A DNA stretch of 16,654 nucleotides from QNES01 sp023143415 (GTDB lineage: Bacteria; Pseudomonadota; Gammaproteobacteria; Beggiatoales; Beggiatoaceae). Of this stretch, positions 1 to 6,509 are shown one piece after another. The first letter of the stretch is position 1; every line of letters starts with the position of its first letter. The notes beneath the pieces were generated by a model that worked only from the letters and a program-made list of their open reading frames with translations, made no database searches and was not told the DNA's origin. The position numbers and the translations under genes were made by a program. Location of the stretch: the NCBI GenBank assembly GCA_030632725.1, contig DAOVUF010000075.1, forward strand, positions 1 to 16,654. Reading direction: 5' to 3'.

Positions 1-140
1 AGATTTTCTAAGGGCTTGATTTTATTGACTTGAATTAAATTAAAGTTAGCTTATTGTTTGAGTTTAAATTAATTCTTTTTTGGAAAAGCAAACTATGAGC
101 TGCGCCAAGATCAGGCTATAAAAAACTGTCCGAACCATTG

Positions 141-309
141 AAGGTTTGGACTCCAAAAAATCCAAATCTGAAGGTTTGGACTCCAAAAATCCAAATCTGA
201 AGGTTTGGACTCCAAAAAATCCAAATCTGAAGGTTTGGACTCCAAAAAACCCAAATCTGAAGGTTTGGACTCCAAAAAACCCAAAGCTGAAGCGTTGGAC
301 TCCAAAATT
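141..309. repeat. Tandem array of a 30-bp unit, five full copies plus one partial
   Basis: Five near-identical units begin at 141, 171, 200, 230 and 260, and a partial sixth begins at 290. The second unit is 29 bp, one A shorter. Each unit carries the odd palindrome TTTGGACTCCAAA followed by an A-run and CCAAATCTG. The last unit and a half drifts to CCCAAAGCTGAAGCGTTGG, which is exactly the version found twice near 13559-13618. The array lies 26 bp beyond the stop of def. There are no unique spacers, so it is not a CRISPR. Bases 1-140 show no gene, RNA or other structure that I can support. Confidence 0.95.
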
Positions 310-334
310 TCTTCTTTAGTATTGATTCTGAAAA

Positions 335-862
335 TCAGACATTTTCAACCATCAATTTATAAAATTCCTTTTCAGTAATAATATCTTTTGTCGTCTCTAA
401 ACGATCAAGAAAAGATATACCATTCAGATGATCATATTCATGTTGAAAGACTCTAGCCAGAAAATCGCTAAAAGTTTGCTCCTGAATTTTGCCATCTCTT
501 GTGAGATATTTTGCCCTGACACTTTGATACCTTGGCACAAAACCGCGTATGCCAGGTATGCTCAAACATCCCTCCCAATCTTTATCTTGTTCATCAGAAA
601 ACCATAATATTTCTGGGTTAATAATGGCAGTTGGCTCCATTTTCGGTGCATCAGGATATCGAGGGCTAGGATAAGAAGCGATAATAAATATCTGAATAGA
701 TTCATAGACTTGCGGCGCAGCGATGCCCACACCGTTGGAATCTGATATTGTGATCAACATATCGTCGATCAACGACTGAACGCTTGTGATTTCTTTGACT
801 GGAATCGCTTCCAATCTCAGTATTTTATGCCCTAATTGGGCGACTTGACGTATTATTGGCAT
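335..862 (-). CDS. def: Peptide deformylase
   Basis: Removes the N-terminal formyl group from nascent proteins in the cytoplasm using a bound divalent metal. All three family motifs are present in order: GVGIAAPQ (residues 44-51), EGCLS (97-101, metal ligand Cys99) and QHEYDH (140-145, ligands His141 and His145, catalytic Glu142). At 175 residues it has the usual length. The start is fixed because MPIIRQVAQLGHKILR aligns with the normal N-terminus of the family and there is no nearby alternative. I see no Shine-Dalgarno sequence upstream, and a TATAAT on this strand ends only 3 bp before the ATG, so the mRNA may be leaderless. It is divergent from the cytochrome b561 gene, not followed by fmt as in many bacteria. 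No residue is missing. Confidence 0.95.
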   Translation of the reverse strand: MPIIRQVAQLGHKILRLEAIPVKEITSVQSLIDDMLITISDSNGVGIAAPQVYESIQIFIIASYPSPRYPDAPKMEPTAIINPEILWFSDEQDKDWEGCLSIPGIRGFVPRYQSVRAKYLTRDGKIQEQTFSDFLARVFQHEYDHLNGISFLDRLETTKDIITEKEFYKLMVENV

Positions 863-873
863 TTCATTATAAT
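845..873 (+). promoter_or_regulatory. Probable sigma-70 promoter of the cytochrome b561 gene
   Basis: TTGACG at 845-850 and a perfect TATAAT at 868-873 are separated by 17 bp. The -35 box lies inside the first codons of def. Transcription would begin near 880, before the AGGTGA ribosome-binding site at 889-894. The -10 is part of the symmetrical ATTATAAT (866-873), so it also reads as TATAAT on the other strand. Confidence 0.7.
866..871 (-). promoter_or_regulatory. Possible -10 box of def, giving a leaderless transcript
   Basis: ATTATAAT (866-873) is its own reverse complement, so the minus strand also carries TATAAT, read from 871 to 866. The def ATG begins at 862, about where transcription from this box would start. 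No convincing -35 is seen 17 bp upstream (TCACCT at 894-889), which keeps confidence low. Confidence 0.35.
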
Positions 874-901
874 AACATTATTTAATATAGGTGAAATATT
901 T

Positions 902-1414
902 ATGAATGAAAAATATTCCGTTTCTATCCGCTTGATTCATTGGTTAATGTTTGTTTTATTTGCCCTCATTTTTGTACTGGGTGTCGTGATGATAGAATTT
1001 AAAGAGACAGAACCCTGGGCAATGTACCATTTCCATAAATCGACTGGCGTTGTCGTATTTTTATTAGCTTTGCTACGGCTAGTCTTGCACTTTACAAGCA
1101 AGAGTCCATCAGCACCAGCGGAAATTTCCACTGGAATTTATCGTCTTTCTCAAGGCGTGGTTTTTTTACTTTATTTAATGATGATTTTGGTGCCGATAAG
1201 TGGTTACGCGCTATCAAATCTGCACGGCTATAGTGTTGATTTGTACGGCTTGCCATTACCAGAATTTTTCCCTAAAAATCTCAATTGGGAAAAATATAGC
1301 AGTTTAGCCCATGAGTATTTAGCTTATAGCTTTTTAGGGCTTTTCTTACTGCATTTATCTGGCGTGATTAAGCACCATATACAAGGCGTAGAAATACTGC
1401 GCCGGATTACATAA
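902..1414 (+). CDS. Cytochrome b561 family membrane protein
   Basis: Predicted inner-membrane di-heme b-type cytochrome that passes electrons between the quinone pool and another carrier; the physiological partner is unknown. From ATG 902 it is 170 residues, close to the usual CybB-like length. Four hydrophobic helices are visible, at about 11-30, 48-65, 85-105 and 138-156. Candidate heme ligands are His13 (RLIHW), His43 or His45 (YHFHKSTG), His137 (AHEY) and His151 (LLHLSG). I chose ATG 902 over the in-frame TTG at 836 because AGGTGA (889-894) sits 7 bp before it, the promoter at 845-873 would start transcription after 836, and the mature family N-terminus fits. Assignment to the family is firm; the specific role is not. 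Confidence 0.9.
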   Translation: MNEKYSVSIRLIHWLMFVLFALIFVLGVVMIEFKETEPWAMYHFHKSTGVVVFLLALLRLVLHFTSKSPSAPAEISTGIYRLSQGVVFLLYLMMILVPISGYALSNLHGYSVDLYGLPLPEFFPKNLNWEKYSSLAHEYLAYSFLGLFLLHLSGVIKHHIQGVEILRRIT

Positions 1415-1446
1415 GAATGACATTTTAATAATTTCCAACATAGCCC

Positions 1447-1479
1447 AAACCTGACAGGTTTTCAAAACCTGTCAGGTTT
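1447..1479. repeat. Perfect inverted repeat of the AAACCTGACAGGTTT family, possible terminator
   Basis: Sixteen-base arms, AAACCTGACAGGTTTT (1447-1462) and its exact complement (1464-1479), are separated by a single C. Each arm is itself nearly symmetrical. It lies 32 bp beyond the cytochrome stop and is followed only by a mixed T-rich stretch, so termination is possible but not shown. The same family recurs at 9537-9551, 11892-11924 and 14255-14287. Confidence 0.85.
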
Positions 1480-1507
1480 ACTTTCGGGTTTTATTTAATT
1501 CTCATTC

Positions 1508-1633
1508 GAGGTTCTTGCAAAACTCTTATGATGAGGGCAGACACACGCAGCCCCTACAAAACCTCACTTCTTTCAGTAGGGGCGAATCTGCGTGTTCGCC
1601 CTCGTTTTCATCCATGAGTTTTGCAAGAGCCTC
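1508..1633. mobile_element. 126-bp inverted-repeat element (MITE-like), no coding capacity
   Basis: Eighteen-base terminal inverted repeats, GAGGTTCTTGCAAAACTC (1508-1525) and GAGTTTTGCAAGAGCCTC (1616-1633), pair at 17 of 18 positions. An inner inverted pair surrounds the centre, GAGGGCAGACACACGCAG on one side and CTGCGTGTTCGCCCTC on the other. CTCATTC occurs immediately before the element (1501-1507) and again at 1631-1637, overlapping the right terminus. It may therefore be a target duplication of 4 bp (ATTC) or 7 bp. A related uninterrupted sequence, AATTCTCATTCCTTAT, occurs near 9569. Confidence 0.7.
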
Positions 1634-1682
1634 ATTCCATAATCAGTTTTTTTAAAGAGTCATTTTTTAAAAGGCGCAAATT

Positions 1683-1796
1683 ATGAACTTCAAAAAAAAC
1701 AAGTATTTTACATCACTAATTGGATTCGCGGCATTCAGTTGGTTATCATTCGCACAGGCGGCGACGGATTGTATACTGTACACGGGCATAACTTAA
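1683..1796 (+). pseudogene. 5' remnant of an LRR-protein gene, signal peptide only
   Basis: ATG at 1683 opens a 37-codon frame whose first 30 residues (beginning MNFKKNKYF, ending SFAQAATDC) closely match the signal peptide and first mature residues of the LRR protein at 4297-6399. The DNA match also runs about 20 bp upstream, through the ribosome-binding region, where AAGGAG has become AAGGCG. Similarity stops at GATTGT (about 1772), and TAA follows at 1794. Repeat DNA begins right after, so the rest of the gene appears to have been deleted or displaced. A short secreted peptide of 11 residues cannot be excluded but is unlikely. Confidence 0.75.
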
Positions 1797-1813
1797 ACTT
1801 TTATGTAGGGTGG

Positions 1814-1858
1814 TTTCGAGGTTAAAGTTTTTGCTTCACAAAAACTTTAACCTCGAAA
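1814..1858. repeat. Perfect hairpin, TTCGAGG / CTTCA-loop family, copy 1
   Basis: Twenty-base arms (1814-1833 and 1839-1858) pair perfectly around the loop CTTCA (1834-1838). The left arm reads TTTCGAGGTTAAAGTTTTTG. The hairpin lies between TGTAGGGTGG (1805-1814) and GCCCACCTAC (1871-1880), themselves two halves of another common palindrome in this window, as if it had been inserted there. Confidence 0.9.
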
Positions 1859-1897
1859 AGTGTTTTTTTTGCCCACCTACCTCATTAAAAAAAGTTT

Positions 1898-1937
1898 TTC
1901 AGGCAAAAGTTTCGCGGAGCGAAACTTTTGCCTGAAA
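1898..1937. repeat. Perfect 19-bp hairpin with a 3-base loop
   Basis: Arms TTTCAGGCAAAAGTTTCGC (1898-1916 approximately) and its complement ending at 1937 are separated by GGA. It has no T-run on either side and does not follow a gene, so a terminator role is not supported. It is probably another member of the local palindrome population, with a stem unlike the others. Confidence 0.85.
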
Positions 1938-2272
1938 GTTTGTTCCCGCGCTGAGTATAGCAACTCTGCTCAGACGCAAATTGCTGCAAAGGAATGTCAT
2001 GCCCATTTTTGATTAAAACTAACCCCCCCCCATTTTTTGCAAATTGCACCGTTGTTTTGCATTTTGTTTTGCATTTTGCGTTATTTTTTGCCACTCAAAA
2101 TTATAAATGTATTAAAAAACAATGAGTTAAAAATTGGCTTAACTTTTGCAGACATGAAAGGTAACAGGTATTTCCTATAGGAGATATTTACAAAAACTTT
2201 AGCCTCAAAATCCGTTCTACTTCATATTGGATAGTACCTGAGTAATTACATTATTTTTATAAGGTGAAAAAA
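1938..2272. other. Gene-free stretch upstream of the 611-residue protein gene
   Basis: I see no gene here. It contains a run of nine C (2023-2031), a stretch rich in TTTTGCA/TTTGCG motifs (2034-2090), a right half of the CTTCA hairpin family (CAAAAACTTTAGCCTC, 2191-2206) without a matching left half, and CTGAGTAATTACA (2238-2250), which is identical to the outer end of the large palindrome at 8819-8831. A weak TTGGAT (2227-2232) might be a -35 box, but no good -10 follows. AAGGTG (2261-2266) is the ribosome-binding site of the next gene. Confidence 0.5.
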
Positions 2273-4108
2273 ATGAATGCCATATTCAAAAAACGTTTTC
2301 CAGCGTTGAAAACTAAGGGGCTTACGTCCCGAAAGCGATGGCGAAATCATCTTGCCCAATCGGTAATGGTAGGTGGGTTTGCTTTTCTATATAATGCTCT
2401 GTCTGTGACATGGGCAACACCATATCCGGAAGCGGGTATAGACCAAACGTCATCTTTAGGGAGTTTCTCAGTTAGACTCACAAAAGAATACGGAATAAAG
2501 TGGTTGGCTATTGATACCTGTCCCGGTAATTTGAATAATCCTAATGACCCTTGTGTTATTCACAGTCCCACGCTACAAGATATCAATACCAAAATCGGTC
2601 GAAGCCAACGACACGAGGATGGTGACAACGCAGATGGTGAGGGTGCTTTTATACCCTGTAGAGACGAAAGTGTTGAAATATTTGGTTGCCCAAGAACAGG
2701 GGAATTTCCAGACTTCTTCCCAACCCCTGTTATGGATAGCGATTTTACTTTGCTGCCTCATCTTGGCTTATTTACAGAGGGACCTCTGGGTACTGAGGAG
2801 GTACATACGCAAATTCTCAGCCTTAATATGACGGAACACAAAGCATGTTCTGGACCACAGTCTGCAACTGCTATCAGGGTTGGATTTGCAGGAATCCTTA
2901 CTGAGCCTTTTGAAATTACACCACGCAGTATCGGTGAAGTGGAATCTAAAAACGCTAAAGAGGAAACGAGAGTTTTCGATGAAGACAAAGATATGTTTGA
3001 CCTAGACGCAGAGGGCTTCTTCAATGTATTTATGTACATAGACCTCGATCTCGACGTGAATCAAGAAGTTGACACAACGCTATTCAACATAGCACCTCTG
3101 GTCATTCAACAGAATGATTTAACCCGATTTCCACTGACAGCAGTCTATATACATGGTGGTAATGATTTTCATCCCATGGTTTACGACAAATATAGTGGCG
3201 ATCAGGTTGGTTGGCTGACATTTGCGGGTCATGGCATTGGTTACAGTTGTCTGGAGCAAAAGGAACTAAGAAAGGAACTGGGTAAAGAAGCAAAGTTTAT
3301 TAAGGATGAAGCTGAATTTGTTAAAGATTACGCGATAGCTTATGATCGTATGTCTAAGGCCACTAAGGGAAAAACGTCAAAACTGGAACCTTACTGGAAA
3401 ATTCTTCTAAATGTCCCTAACCCCACCGCAACTGATCTAGGCATACTTTACATCACAAATACCAGTTTGGATGCGACAATCTCTCATATTTATGGCACAA
3501 TGTATAGCAAGGGAACGCTACTCGTTGAAAATAAAGATTTGCTAAAAGTAGGCGACTCTCTTAAACCTTTGGAAACGATGCGCTTTACTTCGGCTGATTT
3601 GAGTAATGTTGTCGGTCAAACTTGGGGCGGTCGTGCATTAATGAAGATAGGATGTAGTGCGAGTGATACTGGTTGTTCACCTGATGTCCTCAATGTGATG
3701 ATGACCGGACGTAAAATTGGAGGCGGTCCTCTTATTGACTTGACTCCAGAAGTGCCTGAAAAACGAGAAGATGAAAAAGGCATCTTCACACTCTTGGGTA
3801 TTCCCCCAAATGGAGGCGAGGACGTTCTCAATATTCGTATTAACAATATCAGCACAAGTTCGATTACAGTTGAAATCATCATGTATAATGGTTACGGCAA
3901 GAAGAATATTGGTACAAAACAGATTTCCATTGAACAGAACAATTTTGTCAGGTTGACAAGTACAGATTTGCCCGGTTCATGGGCAAATGAGAGTGCATGG
4001 TTGCAGATAGTAACTAATGCGCCATCCGGTGTAACAAAGGTACAGTATTTTATGAGAGACAAAACAACTGGTATCCTAAGCAATCTCAGTGTTGGTGGAC
4101 AACAATAA
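2273..4108 (+). CDS. Exported protein of unknown function with a duplicated C-terminal domain
   Basis: I do not recognise the full protein. From ATG 2273 it has 611 residues; AAGGTG lies 6 bp upstream, which favours this start over GTG 2264. A long basic n-region (LTSRKRWRNH) precedes a hydrophobic segment and a probable signal-peptidase site after VTWA (residue 48). The middle is acidic, has no membrane segment, and contains GGNDFHPM and FAGHGIGYSC. Eight cysteines in the mature part suggest disulfides in the periplasm or outside. Residues about 390-470 and 518-611 look like two copies of one beta-sandwich-type module: compare YITNTS with RINNIS, MRFTSADL with VRLTSTDL, and a following conserved Trp. 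From memory, similar C-terminal modules occur in other secreted gammaproteobacterial proteins. It is followed by the LRR gene, but repeats separate them. Confidence 0.8.
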   Translation: MNAIFKKRFPALKTKGLTSRKRWRNHLAQSVMVGGFAFLYNALSVTWATPYPEAGIDQTSSLGSFSVRLTKEYGIKWLAIDTCPGNLNNPNDPCVIHSPTLQDINTKIGRSQRHEDGDNADGEGAFIPCRDESVEIFGCPRTGEFPDFFPTPVMDSDFTLLPHLGLFTEGPLGTEEVHTQILSLNMTEHKACSGPQSATAIRVGFAGILTEPFEITPRSIGEVESKNAKEETRVFDEDKDMFDLDAEGFFNVFMYIDLDLDVNQEVDTTLFNIAPLVIQQNDLTRFPLTAVYIHGGNDFHPMVYDKYSGDQVGWLTFAGHGIGYSCLEQKELRKELGKEAKFIKDEAEFVKDYAIAYDRMSKATKGKTSKLEPYWKILLNVPNPTATDLGILYITNTSLDATISHIYGTMYSKGTLLVENKDLLKVGDSLKPLETMRFTSADLSNVVGQTWGGRALMKIGCSASDTGCSPDVLNVMMTGRKIGGGPLIDLTPEVPEKREDEKGIFTLLGIPPNGGEDVLNIRINNISTSSITVEIIMYNGYGKKNIGTKQISIEQNNFVRLTSTDLPGSWANESAWLQIVTNAPSGVTKVQYFMRDKTTGILSNLSVGGQQ

Positions 4109-4110
4109 TT

Positions 4111-4140
4111 GTTAAATGTCGTTAAATATCGTTAAATGTA
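4111..4140. repeat. Three tandem copies of a 10-mer, GTTAAATGTC type
   Basis: GTTAAATGTC, GTTAAATATC and GTTAAATGTA follow one another, starting two bases after the stop of the preceding gene. The third copy runs into TGTAGGGTGGGTAGGAACG (4137-4155), a sequence repeated exactly at 8667-8685, which suggests a junction between repeat families. Confidence 0.8.
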
Positions 4141-4161
4141 GGGTGGGTAGGAACGAAGTTT

Positions 4162-4268
4162 CTCAGGGCAACCATAAAGGATTGCCCCTACGACATAATC
4201 AGGGCAACCATAAAGGATTGCCCCTACAATATTCATAAATAGGGGCAATCCCTTGTGGTTGCCCTGAG
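4162..4268. repeat. Composite inverted repeat of the GGGCAACC...GCCCCTAC family
   Basis: Two direct copies of a 28-bp unit starting CAGGGCAACCATAAAGG (4164-4191 and 4200-4227) are followed by one inverted copy (4240-4266). CTCAGGGCAACC at 4162 pairs with GGTTGCCCTGAG ending at 4268, and the arms differ at a few positions. It lies 28 bp before the LRR gene and may be transcribed into its leader. Relatives occur at 14157-14227 and, more diverged, inside the elements at 1508-1633 and 8511-8663. Confidence 0.85.
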
Positions 4269-4296
4269 TAGTTATTTTTAAAAAAAGGAGCAAGTG

Positions 4297-6399
4297 ATGA
4301 ACTTAAAAAGACACAGATATTTTACTCCGCTAATTGGGTTAGCGGCGTTCAGTTGGCTATCATTCGCACAGGCGGAGACTGATTGTGCTGTTCAGACTCA
4401 AATTGATGAAAATGAGTGTAATGCCCTTGTTGAGCTTTATATCAGAACAGATGGTGCGAATTGGGAAAACAACACAGGCTGGAATGTGACGGATGAACCT
4501 TGTGGTTGGTATGGTGTAATATGTGAAGCTGCTGAAGTGACCGAACTTGAGGAGACAGAGCAACCTGAAACTTCTACCCCTGATGAGCAGTTAGACACAG
4601 ATGATGAGCAGTTAGACACAGAACAACCCGACGCTGAACCTGAATCGTTGAAGAGTTTGAGCAAATTGACGCATCTTGAATTGTTCAATAACCAACTTAA
4701 TGGATTTATCCCAGAATCGTTGGGCGATTTGGTTAATTTGACCTATCTCGATCTGTCCATTAACCAACTCAACCGTTCTATTCCTAAGTCGTTGGGTAAT
4801 TTGAGCAATTTGACACATCTCGAACTGTACGATAACCAACTCAGTGGTTCTCTCCCTCAGTTGAGCAATTTGATTAATTTGGCGTATCTCGATCTGTCCA
4901 ATAACCAACTCAGCGGTTCTATTCCTGAGTCGTTGGGCAATTTGAGCAATTTGATGTATCTTGAACTATACGTGAACCAACTCAGCGGTTCTCTCCCTGA
5001 ATCGTTGGGAAATTTGAACAATTTGCAGAGGCTCGATCTGCACGACAACAAACTCGGCGGTTCTATCCCTGAGTCGTTGGGGAATTTGAACAATTTAGAG
5101 AAGCTCTATCTGCACGATAACCAATTCAGAGGTGCTATTCCTGGAACGTTGGGGAATTTGAAACAATTAGAGAAGCTCTATCTGAACAATAACCAACTCA
5201 GCGATTCTATCCCTGACTCGTTGGGGTATTTGAGTAGTTTGCAATATCTCTATTTGAACAGTAACCAACTCAGCGAATCTATCCCTAAATCGTTGGGCAA
5301 TTTGAAGAATTTGGTGATTCTCCGTCTGGATAATAACCAACTCAGCCGTTCTATCCCATACGAGTTGGGGAATTTGAGCAATTTGATGATTCTCCGTCTG
5401 GATAAAAATCAACTCTGCGAATTTATCCCTGACTCGTTGGGCAGATTAAGTAATTTGTTATGGTTCCATATAAACGATAATGAATTGTGTGGAGACGTTC
5501 CAAATTCGTTGAAGAAGCTGGATAAACTGGCTCGTGTTGGTGGTTTAATGTTAAAAAACAACCACTTAACTGCTGATAAAAATGCTTATCAACCTGATAT
5601 GATTGTTTGGCTTGATAGCCTAGAACCGGATTGGGCAAAGACTCAAACGCTTGGTTGTCCATTAATCTATGGCGTACATGATGGCGAATTGAATGACTCT
5701 CAATTCTTTAGGATTGATGATGACTTGAAAGTCAAACCAATGGGACCAACCTATTATGGATACGATATTGAAGGTTTGGATATGCGCCCCAAAACAGGGG
5801 TAATTTATGCGACTTCAGGTGATGATTCAGAGATTATTTCAACTGATGATTCAGACGATGATGTTGAAGTGGAAGAGGATTTTGAAAGTGGTGCGATTTA
5901 TACTTTCGATAAATACGAGGGTACATTGACGTATATTTGTCGCACTGGCTTAGGCGATCTTTCTGCGATAGCTTTTCATCCGAGAGACGACAGTTTATGG
6001 GCATGGGCTAAAGGTGAAGGCTTGTACACTATTAACATTAATCAGATTAAGGATGATGTTTGCGCGAAAACGGCAAAATACCTCAATTCTTCAGCAGCAG
6101 TTGAAGCCATCGCTTGGGATTCTCAGGGCAAAATACTCTATGGAACATCAAAAAAGGGGAGGTTGTATCAATATAAAAATGGGGTTGTGACGGAAAAATG
6201 TAACAACATTTATTTAGGAGCGGAAGCATTGGATACAGTCGTGCTTGATGGTGAAGAATTTTTATTGTATGCGTCGAATGGGGGGCGCAAGACGAGTATT
6301 CGTCTGTTTAATGTTGAGACTTGTTCAAAGATAAAAAACGTTACCGTGCCAGCATCCCCATATACAGATGTTGAAGGGATGAGTTTCAATACTCATTAA
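4297..6399 (+). CDS. Exported leucine-rich-repeat protein with a C-terminal beta-propeller-like domain
   Basis: A 700-residue protein, probably secreted or surface-exposed, likely used for binding another protein or surface; the target is unknown. ATG 4297 has AAGGAG 6 bp upstream; GTG 4294 would be only 3 bp away. Order: signal peptide 1-26 (SWLSFAQA), a plant-type LRR cap with ALVELYIRTDGANW and CGWYGVIC, an acidic insert with a tandem DEQLDTD repeat (about residues 95-110), then 12 LRRs of 24 residues (121-407; the third is 23) following LxxLxxLxLxxNQLSGSIPxSLGN. A capping region follows, then an Asp/Glu-rich stretch near 515-530. The last 240 residues have propeller-like strand patterns (YDIEGLDMRP, IYATSG, LSAIAFHPRDDSLWAW, ILYGTSKKGRLY, DVEGMSF). 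A truncated paralog lies at 1683. LRR boundaries are clear; the propeller is inferred. Confidence 0.9.
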   Translation: MNLKRHRYFTPLIGLAAFSWLSFAQAETDCAVQTQIDENECNALVELYIRTDGANWENNTGWNVTDEPCGWYGVICEAAEVTELEETEQPETSTPDEQLDTDDEQLDTEQPDAEPESLKSLSKLTHLELFNNQLNGFIPESLGDLVNLTYLDLSINQLNRSIPKSLGNLSNLTHLELYDNQLSGSLPQLSNLINLAYLDLSNNQLSGSIPESLGNLSNLMYLELYVNQLSGSLPESLGNLNNLQRLDLHDNKLGGSIPESLGNLNNLEKLYLHDNQFRGAIPGTLGNLKQLEKLYLNNNQLSDSIPDSLGYLSSLQYLYLNSNQLSESIPKSLGNLKNLVILRLDNNQLSRSIPYELGNLSNLMILRLDKNQLCEFIPDSLGRLSNLLWFHINDNELCGDVPNSLKKLDKLARVGGLMLKNNHLTADKNAYQPDMIVWLDSLEPDWAKTQTLGCPLIYGVHDGELNDSQFFRIDDDLKVKPMGPTYYGYDIEGLDMRPKTGVIYATSGDDSEIISTDDSDDDVEVEEDFESGAIYTFDKYEGTLTYICRTGLGDLSAIAFHPRDDSLWAWAKGEGLYTININQIKDDVCAKTAKYLNSSAAVEAIAWDSQGKILYGTSKKGRLYQYKNGVVTEKCNNIYLGAEALDTVVLDGEEFLLYASNGGRKTSIRLFNVETCSKIKNVTVPASPYTDVEGMSFNTH
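4582..4622 (+). repeat. Two direct copies of a 20-bp sequence inside the LRR gene
   Basis: GATGAGCAGTTAGACACAGA occurs at 4582-4601 and 4603-4622, a 21-bp period that keeps frame. It encodes the acidic DEQLDTD repeat between the N-terminal cap and the first LRR. Copy-number change here would lengthen or shorten the linker without a frameshift. Confidence 0.9.
4657..5517 (+). repeat. In-frame LRR-coding DNA repeats, 72-bp period
   Basis: Twelve tandem units encode the LRRs; one is 69 bp. Several neighbouring units remain very similar in DNA (for example TTGGGCAATTTGAGCAATTT-type segments at 4792, 4933 and 5364), so unequal recombination could add or remove whole LRRs in frame. Confidence 0.85.
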
Positions 6400-6459
6400 T
6401 TTTTGTCAGGGCGAACTGTTCGCATTTTTAGTGAAAATTCAGAACAGTTTGAACGTTTT

Positions 6460-6487
6460 GGTGGGCAACAAAAAACCGTTGCCCACC
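6460..6487. repeat. Hairpin GGTGGGCAAC...GTTGCCCACC between convergent genes
   Basis: Ten-base perfect arms (6460-6469 and 6478-6487) enclose an 8-base loop. It lies between the stops of the LRR gene and the ABC permease gene, where a two-way terminator would be expected, but neither side has a T-run. A weaker hairpin, GCGAACTGTTCGC (6411-6423), is followed by ATTTTTA. Related hairpins with the same stem type occur at 11799-11822 and 11858-11881. Confidence 0.7.
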
Positions 6488-6509
6488 CTACTTGACTCCA
6501 ACCCCAATA

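Noticed and set aside
111..305. Minus-strand 64-codon open frame with repeated FLESKPSDLD
   Set aside because: It is the translation of the 30-bp tandem array; since 30 is divisible by three, an open frame arises automatically. The one 29-bp unit shifts it out of the repeat pattern, and there is no ribosome site or family match.
141..309. Possible CRISPR array
   Set aside because: Units are directly adjacent with no unique spacers, and no cas genes are nearby.
836..901. Longer cytochrome b561 starting at TTG 836
   Set aside because: It lies upstream of the inferred transcription start, lacks a ribosome site, and ATG 902 has a good one.
1885..2094. Minus-strand 69-codon open frame
   Set aside because: It crosses a perfect hairpin and the homopolymer region, has no ribosome site, and its composition is that of low-complexity repeats.
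6460..6487. Classical rho-independent terminator between convergent genes
   Set aside because: The stem is good but there is no T-run on either side, so I list it only as a repeat hairpin.
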